Shown in pieces: positions 1 through 8,582 of a stretch of 64,000 nt of DNA. A program made the position numbers and the translations under genes. The first letter of the stretch is position 1; every line of letters begins with the position of its first letter. Below the pieces are notes generated by a model. It worked only from the letters and a program-made list of their open reading frames with translations, ran no database searches and was not told the DNA's origin. Source of the DNA: UBA1952 sp965246905 (GTDB taxonomy: Bacteria; Bacteroidota; Bacteroidia; Chitinophagales; Chitinophagaceae); NCBI GenBank assembly GCA_965246905.1, contig CBDFFZ010000026.1, forward strand, positions 1 through 64,000, given 5' to 3'.

Positions 1-2
1 CG

Positions 3-1253
3 GATGTTACGTATGTGATCCTTTCCCATGCGCATATCGATCACGTGGGCCTGCTGCCCAAGCTTATAAAGGATGGCTTTAAGGGCAAAATCATCTGTAC
101 TACGCCTACCGCCGATCTTGCTACGATGATGGTCCGGGATTCCGCCCGTATCCAGGAGATGGACGTGCGCCATATCAACCAGATCCGTACCCGGCAGCAC
201 CGCGATCCCGTTGAGGCCCTCTACACTGAGGAGGATGCAGAAAAACTCGCAGCCATGATGTACACGCTCGAAAATAATGAGCCCTACCGGATCGATGATG
301 ATGTGGAGCTCATGTACACCGATTGCGGCCACGTGCTTGGCGCTTCGGCCATTCATCTGAGAATAAAAGAAGGTGGCAAGGATACATCCATCACCTTCAG
401 CGGAGATATAGGTCGTTACCGCGATGTGATCCTCCGCGCACCCGATCCTTTTCCACAAGCAGATTATGTGATCATGGAATCAACGTATGGCGATACGCTG
501 CACGATATCGTTGCGCCTTCGGCAGATCAGCTGCTCAAGCACATTGTGCATACCTGCATCGAGAAAGGCGGCAACCTCATCATTCCCGCATTCAGCGTAG
601 GGCGCACACAGGAGGTGCTTTATCTCCTAAACCGGCTTGATTTGGAGCGCAGGCTGCCAGAAGTAAAGTACTTTGTTGATTCCCCTATGTCTATCCAGGC
701 TACAAGGATCATCCGCGCCCATCCTGAGTGCTTTAATCCTGCTGTAAAGGCATTACTTGAAAAAGATGATGATGTATTTGATTTCAAAGGCCTGCACTTT
801 ATAGAAACGCCCGAAGAAAGCAGGGCCATTGCAGACCTGAAAGAACCCTGTGTCATAATCTCCTCATCCGGTATGGCAGAGGCAGGCCGGGTAAAACACC
901 ATATTGCCAATAATATCGGCTATCAGAAAAATACCATCCTTATGGTGGGCTATTGCGAGCCCGCTTCTTTGGGCGGAAAGCTAAAGAATGGCGCAAAACA
1001 GGTTACCATTTTCGGAGATGAGATGGACGTGATCGCGGAAGTGGAGCAGATATCCAGCATGAGCGCGCACGGCGATTATGATGATATGCTGCAATGGCTG
1101 TCCTGCCAGGATCCTGCACTGGTGAAAAAAGTATTTCTCGTACACGGGGAGTACGAAGTGCAGATGAAATTCCGTGAGCGCATCCTGCGAAAAGGCTTCG
1201 AGCAGGTAGAGATACCCGCGCAGCACGAGCGGGTAGCATTGGGTATCGGGTAG
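3..1253 (+). CDS. MBL-fold / beta-CASP RNA metallohydrolase (5' end outside window)
   Basis: The reading frame is open from the first bases of the window, so the true start lies upstream; the GTG at 15 is internal. The visible part starts just before the zinc-binding motif HAHIDHVG of the metallo-beta-lactamase fold. It continues with GDIGR, the beta-CASP segment, the SSSGMAEAGRVKHH stretch and a C-terminal VHGE that matches the RNA-specificity (RMMBL) end. Proteins of this family are zinc-dependent endo- or exoribonucleases related to CPSF-73 and are thought to act in cytoplasmic RNA maturation or decay. At least 412 residues are present, so only a short N-terminus (one or two strands) should be missing. 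The gene is followed by structured repeat element A and a convergent kup gene. Family assignment is firm; the RNA substrate is unknown. Confidence 0.9.
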   Translation, partial: DVTYVILSHAHIDHVGLLPKLIKDGFKGKIICTTPTADLATMMVRDSARIQEMDVRHINQIRTRQHRDPVEALYTEEDAEKLAAMMYTLENNEPYRIDDDVELMYTDCGHVLGASAIHLRIKEGGKDTSITFSGDIGRYRDVILRAPDPFPQADYVIMESTYGDTLHDIVAPSADQLLKHIVHTCIEKGGNLIIPAFSVGRTQEVLYLLNRLDLERRLPEVKYFVDSPMSIQATRIIRAHPECFNPAVKALLEKDDDVFDFKGLHFIETPEESRAIADLKEPCVIISSSGMAEAGRVKHHIANNIGYQKNTILMVGYCEPASLGGKLKNGAKQVTIFGDEMDVIAEVEQISSMSAHGDYDDMLQWLSCQDPALVKKVFLVHGEYEVQMKFRERILRKGFEQVEIPAQHERVALGIG

Positions 1254-1310
1254 GCACAAAACACTGCCGCAAAGCGATAGCAGGTAGAGGTTAAGGGGCT
1301 ATAGAGCCGG

Positions 1311-1470
1311 CGGAATCCGATTGAGCTTGGGTGCCGGCTATCTATTCCATCCCGCGAAGGAGCGGGATTCCATTCCTATCCGGGCTATTTTCAGCAGAGG
1401 TAGTGCTATTTGGCTTTTACTTGTCGCTGCCGTTATCTGAACTATGATTCTTTTGATTATTATAATCTTT
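1311..1470 (+). repeat. Structured dispersed repeat, copy A
   Basis: First of three clear copies (also 8091-8220 and 36637-36800) of a roughly 130-165 nt element. Shared blocks in order: a lead-in around ATTGAGC, CCGGCTATC, TTCCA, a variable hairpin, TTCCA, TATCCGGGCTA, TCAGC, GGCTTTT. In this copy the inner hairpin is ATCCCGC/GCGGGAT. It sits just 3' of the nuclease gene, in the same orientation, between convergent genes. Confidence 0.75.
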
Positions 1471-1498
1471 TACCTTAAAGCACCCATCCATACTAAAA

Positions 1499-3490
1499 TT
1501 AATAAGCTTCTACGCGCCTCAACGAATATTCCGTAGGCTTGCTTACAATGATCGGATATTTCTCAACCGTTACATCCGAGGAATCCAGCCCGAAACCGCG
1601 CTCTTCCGAAAGGGAGAATCTTTTAAGGATAAAATAACCGCGCATCATCATGCGTTCCCAAAGCGGCAGCGCATTATCCCGCGAAAGGAATTTTTCCATC
1701 ACTATAAACCGGAAATCTCCCACTACATTGTTGCGGCTAAGTGATTCATAGCGGCTTACTACATTCACCTCCTTATTCTGCACCATATCCTCTACTACTT
1801 TACGGAACATCATCTGCACCCGGTGATCCACCCGGAAGCCTAAGCGGAATTCAATACGTATCACCTCATTCGGGATGATCGTCTGCACGGAATACTCCAT
1901 CGTATAAGGGTCATCCAGCACATCTACGTGCACGAACCAGTAAATATCGGCGCGCTTCGGCTTTCGATAAAGGATGGAAAAGATAATTTTGTGCTCAATT
2001 TCCTTTGGGTTATTGGCAGATGTAAGATATACAAGGTGCGTAGCATATTTAGGGATAGTACGGTCATTGCTCAGCTCCTGCATGATCGAAGTATAATCCT
2101 CCAACCTTACAAACTCCACATACCTGTTCTTGATGCGCCGGCTCTTATACCAGATAAACATAATCATAAAGAGCGCCGAGCCCATGATTACGGTCACATA
2201 GCCGCCATGCGCAAACTTTACCAGGTTGGCGATAAGAAAGCTGATCTCAATAGTAAGAAATACAAGCAGGTAGGCTGCGATAGCTACAATGGGCACGCGC
2301 CTCGTAAACATATAATAAGCAAAGAGGAAGCTCGTCATGATCATGCACACCGTGATGGCGAGGCCGTAAGCAGCATCCATATTAGCAGATTTACGGAAGA
2401 TGAGCGTAATGCCCACGCAGCCTACATAGAGGAGGAAGTTGATGCCCGGAATAAAAGTCTGCCCGCGCTCTACCGTTGGGAAAACGATCTTCATCTTAGG
2501 CCATATATTGAGCTTAATAGCTTCTGAAATAAGCGTAAAAGAGCCGGAGATGAGCGCCTGCGAGGCAATGATTGCAGCCATCGTGGCAATGATGATACCG
2601 GGTATCAGAAACCAATCTGGCATCAGTTTGTAAAACGGATTAGCAAGCTCTGCATTCCATTTCACGCCATGTTGTGTAAGCATCCAGGCACCCTGGCCCA
2701 TATAATTGATAAGAAGGCAGGCTTTTACAAAAGTCCAGGATACGCGGATATTGCCGCGGCCTGCGTGGCCCAGATCGGAGTAAAGCGCCTCGGCTCCTGT
2801 AGTGCAGAGGAATACAGAGCCCAGCACCCAGAAACCTACAGTGGGTATGCCTTTAGGGCTGAAAATAAGATTGGTGGAAGTAAGGAGCTTAATGGCGTAG
2901 GCAGGATTCAGGGCTTTCAGAATAGAAAGGTCATCTGCAAGATGGCTGAGGCCCAGTACGGCAAGCATAACGAACCAGACCGTCATGATTGGCCCGAAAG
3001 CTTTGCCAATGAAAGCAGTGCCAAACTGCTGGAAAAAGAATAGAATGGTGATAATGCCCAACCCGATGCCCACGATCATATTATCGGTGGTGGCATGCAT
3101 CATTTTAATATTCCGGAGCCCTTCTACTGCCGAAATTACCGAGATAGGCGGGGTGATCATGCCATCTGCAAGCAGCGCCGCGCCGCCAACCATAGCAAGG
3201 AATACCGCCCAGCGCCCATGCCGCCTGATGAGCGCATAAAGGGAGAAGATACCGCCCTCGCCTTTATTATCGGCCTTCAGCGTAAGCAATACATACTTGA
3301 TCGTAGTTTGTAAAGTGAGCGTCCAGATAATACAGGAAAGGGCCCCGATAATGAGATCCTCACGGATGATCTGACCATTGCAAATTGCATTGAATACGTA
3401 AAGCGGGGAAGTGCCGATGTCGCCGAATACGATGCCTAAAGCAATGAGCATACCGGCGCCGGTAGCTTTGTTGGATATTTTATGTGCCAC
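1499..3490 (-). CDS. kup: Kup-family potassium uptake transporter
   Basis: At 663 residues the protein has the length and layout of Kup/HAK potassium transporters: about twelve hydrophobic segments in the first 430 residues and a hydrophilic cytoplasmic C-terminal domain. The hallmark GDIGTSPLY lies at residues 24-32 at the start of the first membrane segment. Kup proteins import K+ with protons across the inner membrane. The start is a GTG (MAHKISNKATG); no in-frame ATG precedes it nearby, and no Shine-Dalgarno sequence is visible, as is usual in this phylum. It is transcribed away from dusB, with about 200 bp of divergent promoter region between them. Confidence 0.95.
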   Translation of the reverse strand: MAHKISNKATGAGMLIALGIVFGDIGTSPLYVFNAICNGQIIREDLIIGALSCIIWTLTLQTTIKYVLLTLKADNKGEGGIFSLYALIRRHGRWAVFLAMVGGAALLADGMITPPISVISAVEGLRNIKMMHATTDNMIVGIGLGIITILFFFQQFGTAFIGKAFGPIMTVWFVMLAVLGLSHLADDLSILKALNPAYAIKLLTSTNLIFSPKGIPTVGFWVLGSVFLCTTGAEALYSDLGHAGRGNIRVSWTFVKACLLINYMGQGAWMLTQHGVKWNAELANPFYKLMPDWFLIPGIIIATMAAIIASQALISGSFTLISEAIKLNIWPKMKIVFPTVERGQTFIPGINFLLYVGCVGITLIFRKSANMDAAYGLAITVCMIMTSFLFAYYMFTRRVPIVAIAAYLLVFLTIEISFLIANLVKFAHGGYVTVIMGSALFMIMFIWYKSRRIKNRYVEFVRLEDYTSIMQELSNDRTIPKYATHLVYLTSANNPKEIEHKIIFSILYRKPKRADIYWFVHVDVLDDPYTMEYSVQTIIPNEVIRIEFRLGFRVDHRVQMMFRKVVEDMVQNKEVNVVSRYESLSRNNVVGDFRFIVMEKFLSRDNALPLWERMMMRGYFILKRFSLSEERGFGLDSSDVTVEKYPIIVSKPTEYSLRRVEAY

Positions 3491-3686
3491 AGGAGCAGTG
3501 GATGTTCTTTGGAAAACGGCGGTAAAGGTAGTTTGCTAATGCGGTAATGCGCAAATATTATAAGGTGCAAATGAGAAATGTTTTCTGAGGCTCAATATCA
3601 TTTCATTAGGATAGTTGTCAGAGAAATAATGGAAATTTGCCCTACTCAGAAATTAAGCTACCCGCTATTATCATACTTACCTGTTA

Positions 3687-4673
3687 ATGAAGATTGGCCC
3701 TATAGAATTACCGGATTTCCCGCTCCTGCTCGCCCCCATGGAAGATGTAAGCGACCCGCCCTTCCGCGCGGTATGCAAGGAGCATGGAGCCGACCTTATG
3801 TACACGGAATTTATCTCATCCGAAGGTCTTATACGGGATGCGATGAAGAGCAGGATGAAGCTGGATATTTTTGATTATGAGCGCCCTGTAGGCATCCAGA
3901 TATTCGGCGGCGATGAAGAGGCAATGGGGCTTTCTGCAAAAATCGTAGATGCCACGAATCCTGATCTCCTCGATATCAACTTCGGGTGCCCGGTAAAAAA
4001 AGTGGTATGTAAAGGTGCGGGCGCAGCAGTTTTAAAGGATGTTGACCTGATGGTACGCCTTACCAAAGCCTGCATCAGGCAAACCAGGCTGCCCGTAACC
4101 GTAAAAACCCGCCTCGGCTGGGATGAGGACTCTAAAAATATTGAAGAAGTGGCAGAGCGCCTGCAGGATATCGGGGTTGCCGCCCTCAGCATTCATGGCC
4201 GCACAAGAGCGCAGCTATATAAAGGAGAAGCCGATTGGAGCCTCATCGCCAGGGTGAAGAACAACCCGCGCATTCATATACCCATATTCGGTAATGGAGA
4301 TATATCTTCCCCCCAGAAAGCAATAGAATATAAGGAGCGGTATGGGGTAGATGGCATCATGATTGGCCGGGCAGCAATCGGCTACCCGTGGATATTCCGT
4401 GAGATAAAGCATTACCGGGAAACCGGTGAATTACTTGCGCCGCCAACCATCGAAGAGCGAATTGGAGCCTGCCGCAAGCACCTGCACGGCTCTATTGCCT
4501 GGAAAGGGGCGCAACTCGGCATGCTTGAGATGCGCCGCCACTATGCAAACTACCTTAAAGGGTTACCGCATGTAAAGGAATACCGGATGCGGCTCGTTAC
4601 CACGCTGGATGCATTGGAGCTGGAAAATATCTTTGAGGAGATGCTGGAGCATTTTATCCAGGTACCGGCATAA
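3687..4673 (+). CDS. dusB: tRNA-dihydrouridine synthase, DusB type
   Basis: This 328-residue protein is a flavin-dependent enzyme that reduces uridines in the D-loop of tRNA. It shows the FMN-barrel N-terminus LAPMEDVSDPPFR (residues 15-27), the active-site block NFGCPVKKV with catalytic Cys101, the basic IHGRTRAQLYKG stretch near residue 185, and a C-terminal helical domain. MEDVSD and the VKKVVCKGAGAAVL segment match the DusB/NifR3 branch rather than DusA or DusC. It is a single gene facing the convergent small membrane protein at 4679, with only a few bases between their stop codons. Confidence 0.93.
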   Translation: MKIGPIELPDFPLLLAPMEDVSDPPFRAVCKEHGADLMYTEFISSEGLIRDAMKSRMKLDIFDYERPVGIQIFGGDEEAMGLSAKIVDATNPDLLDINFGCPVKKVVCKGAGAAVLKDVDLMVRLTKACIRQTRLPVTVKTRLGWDEDSKNIEEVAERLQDIGVAALSIHGRTRAQLYKGEADWSLIARVKNNPRIHIPIFGNGDISSPQKAIEYKERYGVDGIMIGRAAIGYPWIFREIKHYRETGELLAPPTIEERIGACRKHLHGSIAWKGAQLGMLEMRRHYANYLKGLPHVKEYRMRLVTTLDALELENIFEEMLEHFIQVPA

Positions 4674-4678
4674 CCTCA

Positions 4679-5119
4679 TCAATCTTCATTGGCCAATGCT
4701 TTAATAATGCTTCCGGATACCAGGCCTCCAAAAAGGTACCAACCTAAGGTCATCAATTTTGTTTGCGGCGTCCGGGTGCTGGTGCGTTCATCCAGCCCCA
4801 ATGGCTTCGGCAGCAGTACGCCGCCCAGTCCGCCTGCGAAGCCCAGGACCATACTATTTGTAAGCACACTTTTTTTAGGCCCGATGCCTGCCAGGCTGTA
4901 ATAAGCGGCATTGCTCAGGATATCCCCGGCCATTGTCCAGAGAAAAAGCTCTTTTTTGCGTGGCACCTTTTTGCCCGTCTTTTTGAGGCCTTTGGCCAAT
5001 GCCTCCATGCCCAGCTTATCCATACGCGGGGCATTCTTATTTTGGCGGCGTACTGTTTCATGAATGAGGGTAAGGGCACAGGCACCGGCAAGGCCACCCA
5101 ACAAAGCGGAATATTTCAT
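4679..5119 (-). CDS. Small predicted membrane protein, unknown function
   Basis: A 146-residue protein I do not recognise. It begins with a hydrophobic segment (YSALLGGLAGACALTLIHE), has a basic stretch at about residues 25-60, and then two or three Gly-rich hydrophobic segments (LSNAAYYSLAGIG; VLGFAGGLGGVLLP; LGWYLFGGLVSGSIIKAL). This suggests an integral inner-membrane protein with 3-4 helices. It stands alone, convergent with dusB and divergent from the secreted CHU_C protein. Confidence 0.7.
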   Translation of the reverse strand: MKYSALLGGLAGACALTLIHETVRRQNKNAPRMDKLGMEALAKGLKKTGKKVPRKKELFLWTMAGDILSNAAYYSLAGIGPKKSVLTNSMVLGFAGGLGGVLLPKPLGLDERTSTRTPQTKLMTLGWYLFGGLVSGSIIKALANED

Positions 5120-5293
5120 CGTCTTTAATGTTTATTGGCAATACTTATAAAGAGCCTGCCAATGGCGTTAATCGCCTTATCCCTGAATCTTACACAATCA
5201 AAAAACAACTTGATGACTTGGGATGTGGCTAAAAATATTCATCTTCGCACCGCGTTTTAGTTTTGCGCATCTGCTTTTACCCTACTTCATTAT

Positions 5294-8047
5294 ATGAAAA
5301 AATACCTACGTACCCTTCTTACAACGATTCTGATACTTGGGCTGGCCCAATCCACCTTTGCCAACCACGTTTTCGGCGCTGATTTTTATTACGAATATAT
5401 TTCCGGCAATAGCTACAGGATATCGCTTGCTATCTATGGCGATTGCAACGCGGCATCCGATCCTTCCTCGCCATATAATAACCTGCCAAGTGCAACGCCT
5501 CAGGTTAATCTCATGATTGGCGCTACCACATTGCAAAGCCTGAGCCTGAGTCTTGAAGGGCCGGGCGTAGATGTAACCCCGGTTTGCCCGCGTGAGCAGC
5601 TTAATACCAAATGTAATGGCGGGTCTATCGATGGCGTAAAGCGGTTTATTTATTCTACGATAGTAAATGTAAACGTAACCTCTGCTAATCTTAAATTCCG
5701 CTTTGATGGTCAGCTTGGTAGCTCTCAGGCTGGGCGCAGCAATCAGATCACCAACCTTACTGCGGCTGGGGGCAGTATCATGGTGCTGGAGGCTGAGCTT
5801 AATAATACCCTTGGCACAAATTCATCCCCACGCTTTACCACTATACCTACGCCTTTTTACTGCATTAATGTACCGCAGCAATACAACCAGGGTGCGGTAG
5901 ATGCCAATAATGATTCTTTAGGCTACCTCCTTACTGACCCGATAGAGCCAGGCGGCCTTGCAGCATACAGGCCCGGCTTTTCTGCTACCAACCCTTTATC
6001 TTATGTAGGTACCACCTTCACCTTCAGTCCCATTACGGGCCAGCTCAATTTTACGCCGGATGTTACCCAGAAATCCCTGATCGTAACCAAGGTAAATGAA
6101 TACCGCAATGGTATTAAAGTAGGCAGCGCATCGCGCGAGCTTACCTTCGTTGTCCTTACTAACTGCGCGGCCAATACTCCCCCCACCGGAGTGTCTGATA
6201 CAGCAGCCGGGCATAGTACAGGAGGCATTATCGTAGCCAACAATACCTTTAATGTATGCGAAGGCACCGGCCCCGTAAACTTCATCATCAAACCGCAGGA
6301 TGCCGACAATGATTCTATCCAGGTATCAGTAACAGGCCTGCCAACCGGCGCTACGGCAACTATCGCCAACAATAATACTCCGGCCCCGCTGGTTACCTTC
6401 AACTGGTCTGCTACCGGCATCGCCCCCGGCAACTACAACTTCTTCGTTACCTATAAAGACCAGGGCTGCCCCATCTCCGCCAGCCAGACCCAGGCCTATA
6501 CCATAAGCATCATCCGTGCCAACCAGCTTACCAGCAAGATCATTTTCCCTACTGAATGCGCGCACAAGGCAAAAGTGCAGTTCAATCTTTCTTACGGCCT
6601 CCTGCCCCGCAATGTCATCGTTCGGCAGGGCGCCGCCGTTATTCATTCTTTCAGCGATAATACCGGTGTATATATTGATAGCCTCGATGCCGGCAATTAT
6701 ACCCTTACCATCACATCACCCAAGCTTACCTGCCCTACCACAGTAAGCGTTACTGTAAAAGACAGTGGTGTTTATCCTTACCCGCCTACCGCGCCCGATG
6801 CTTTCTTCTGCCTCAATGATCCGTCCATTGCGCTTACGGCAACTCCTGCGCTTACCGGCAATGTATTCTGGTTCGATAGCCTGGGCAACCGCCTATCCGG
6901 CCCGCCACTGCCCAACACAGCCATTGCCGGCATCTTCCGCTACGGTGCCAGCCAGATCGTGAAGGTCTGCGAGAGCAAAATTGATACCGTGCTTGTATAT
7001 GTAACAAAACGCCCGACGGCAGATTTTGTCGTAGATCCCTCGCCCGTTTGCGCCCGCGATACCGCTACCATCAACTTCTCCGGCACTATCGGCGTAGGCC
7101 CGATCCTGGAATATCAATATTACTGGGGGCAAAATCTCAGGCCTGTTTCCGGCTCAGGTGCCGGGCCGTACCTTTTTACCTGGTATAATCCGGGTATTTA
7201 CACTATAAAGCTGCAGGTTTTCGAAAACAAGTGCCCAAGCGCCCCTATCGAGAAACAGGTACGCGTAAAGCCAAAGCCAAACGCTTCTTTTACGCTGCCT
7301 ACCGGCTTTTGCCAGTACGATTCCGTTTCGGTGCGCTACAATAACCCGGACAGCCTACTGGGTGAAGGCTATGCATGGGATTTCGACGGCGCCACCCTCG
7401 CCCAGAGTACCAATAAAGGCCCTTTTAAGCTTCACTGGAATACCCCCGGCACCAAAATCATCAAGCTCAATGTATCCCTCGAAGGCTGCTTCGATACCGT
7501 GAGCCATACTACCGAAGCGCATCCTGCACCGGAGGCGCGCATTCTCAATGAGCCCGGCACCCTTTGCCTCGGCGACCGCATTCTCCTCACACATGCAGAT
7601 GATGCTGCCGGCACAACCTATACCTGGCTGCCAAAAGATGAGGTGCGTTTCGATAAGCTCAGCAAGCCTTACGTACTCGTCATCCGTCCATCCGTTTACC
7701 GCCTTGCCGAGCAAAATATATTCGGCTGTGTGGATACTGCCTCCGTAGCCTACAACAAAGTAGAGCCCTGCTGCCAGTTTTCCTATCCCAATGCTTTTAC
7801 GCCCAATAACGATACCCACAATGATAAATACCGTGTGCTGCTCTACGGCAATCAGCAGTATTACGATCTGAGCATCTTCAACCGTTGGGGCCAGCGCGTA
7901 TTCCACAGCTCCGAGCCTTCTGAAGGGTGGGATGGCACCTACAACAGCAAAGACTGCGACCCCGGCGTTTACTATTACATGATCCGCGCAAAATGCCTCA
8001 CCGGCTACGAAGAGAATAAGCAGGGCCAGCTTACCCTTATCCGGTAG
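5294..8047 (+). CDS. Secreted protein with PKD-like repeats and CHU_C (T9SS type B) sorting tail
   Basis: A 917-residue cell-surface or secreted protein. It has an N-terminal signal peptide (LRTLLTTILILGLAQSTFANH), a Cys-containing body with several immunoglobulin/PKD-like beta domains (WDFDG at about 695), and a C-terminal 85-residue CHU_C domain. That domain shows YPNAFTPNNDTHND, LSIFNRWGQRVF and GWDGTYN. CHU_C tails direct cargo through the type IX secretion system and anchor it to the outer surface. The promoter region holds TAGTTTTGC about 35 nt before the start, close to the Bacteroidota -7 element. No catalytic domain is visible; an adhesin-like role is possible. Structured repeat B follows the stop. 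Confidence 0.9.
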   Translation: MKKYLRTLLTTILILGLAQSTFANHVFGADFYYEYISGNSYRISLAIYGDCNAASDPSSPYNNLPSATPQVNLMIGATTLQSLSLSLEGPGVDVTPVCPREQLNTKCNGGSIDGVKRFIYSTIVNVNVTSANLKFRFDGQLGSSQAGRSNQITNLTAAGGSIMVLEAELNNTLGTNSSPRFTTIPTPFYCINVPQQYNQGAVDANNDSLGYLLTDPIEPGGLAAYRPGFSATNPLSYVGTTFTFSPITGQLNFTPDVTQKSLIVTKVNEYRNGIKVGSASRELTFVVLTNCAANTPPTGVSDTAAGHSTGGIIVANNTFNVCEGTGPVNFIIKPQDADNDSIQVSVTGLPTGATATIANNNTPAPLVTFNWSATGIAPGNYNFFVTYKDQGCPISASQTQAYTISIIRANQLTSKIIFPTECAHKAKVQFNLSYGLLPRNVIVRQGAAVIHSFSDNTGVYIDSLDAGNYTLTITSPKLTCPTTVSVTVKDSGVYPYPPTAPDAFFCLNDPSIALTATPALTGNVFWFDSLGNRLSGPPLPNTAIAGIFRYGASQIVKVCESKIDTVLVYVTKRPTADFVVDPSPVCARDTATINFSGTIGVGPILEYQYYWGQNLRPVSGSGAGPYLFTWYNPGIYTIKLQVFENKCPSAPIEKQVRVKPKPNASFTLPTGFCQYDSVSVRYNNPDSLLGEGYAWDFDGATLAQSTNKGPFKLHWNTPGTKIIKLNVSLEGCFDTVSHTTEAHPAPEARILNEPGTLCLGDRILLTHADDAAGTTYTWLPKDEVRFDKLSKPYVLVIRPSVYRLAEQNIFGCVDTASVAYNKVEPCCQFSYPNAFTPNNDTHNDKYRVLLYGNQQYYDLSIFNRWGQRVFHSSEPSEGWDGTYNSKDCDPGVYYYMIRAKCLTGYEENKQGQLTLIR

Positions 8048-8090
8048 TGTTGTCTTTTTGCGCGTCATTTGCGCCGGGAGCCGTTGAGCA

Positions 8091-8220
8091 GCGGGATGCC
8101 GATTGAGCTTTAGTTCCGGCTATCCATTCCAAGCCACCGCGAAAGGGCGGTGGGCTTTCCATTCCTATCCGGGCTACGTCAGCAGGCGGTTTGCTATCGG
8201 GCTTTTCTTGTTGCTGTACT
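8091..8220 (+). repeat. Structured dispersed repeat, copy B
   Basis: Copy of the element also found at 1311 and 36637, 45 nt after the CHU_C gene stop and in the same orientation. The inner hairpin here is AGCCACCGC/GCGGTGGGCT, different in sequence from copies A and C but still paired, while the flanking ATTCCA and TTTCCA blocks and CCGG arms are kept. Confidence 0.75.
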
Positions 8221-8318
8221 CGCTACGAATGAGGGGATAATGAATGATCCTCAAGGGCACGACCCTTACGGTAGGGTATTCTCACCAATTCCCTGCTGCA
8301 AAATCGAACATATCTTCC

Positions 8319-8495
8319 GGAGGGCCTCCACTCCTCATTTCAAAAAAAGCAGCAGCAGAGGAGGGCCTCCACTGCCCATGTGCGTTAACAATCTGCCTTC
8401 CGGAGGCCCTCCACTGCCCATTTGCATTTGCAAATGCCCTCCGGAGGTTCTCCGCTCCTCATTCGCGTTAACAATATGCCCTCTGGAGGCCCTCC
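8319..8495 (+). repeat. Array 1: five GGAGG/CCTCC palindromes, 41-42 bp period
   Basis: Five 11-nt cores of the form GGAGG-N-CCTCC (one is GGAGGTTCTCC) start at 8319, 8360, 8402, 8443 and 8485. Each core is usually followed by CACT(C/G)..CAT. The spacers are partly shared (GCGTTAACAA in two of them) and one contains the perfect palindrome GCATTTGCAAATGC at 8424-8437. The array ends 88 bp before the start of the orphan gene at 8583. The same five-unit, 42-bp design with different sequence occurs upstream of the paralogue at 18432-19133. Confidence 0.85.
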
Positions 8496-8582
8496 ACTGG
8501 TCATTTCAAAAAGGGCCTTTTCAAGATAATCCCTACTTTCGCCCCGCGAGTTATTCATTAACCTCCATAAAAACAGAACTGT

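Noticed and set aside
3578..3874. 98-codon frame overlapping the dusB start
   Set aside because: It overlaps dusB in another frame and has no features; the upstream part is the divergent promoter region.
7355..8068. 237-codon frame on the minus strand within the CHU_C gene
   Set aside because: It is the antisense of the PKD/CHU_C domains, whose protein features on the plus strand are unmistakable.
8091..8220. Riboswitch
   Set aside because: The element is structured, but it lies 3' of genes, has several copies with different inner stems, and does not match a metabolite-binding core that I know.
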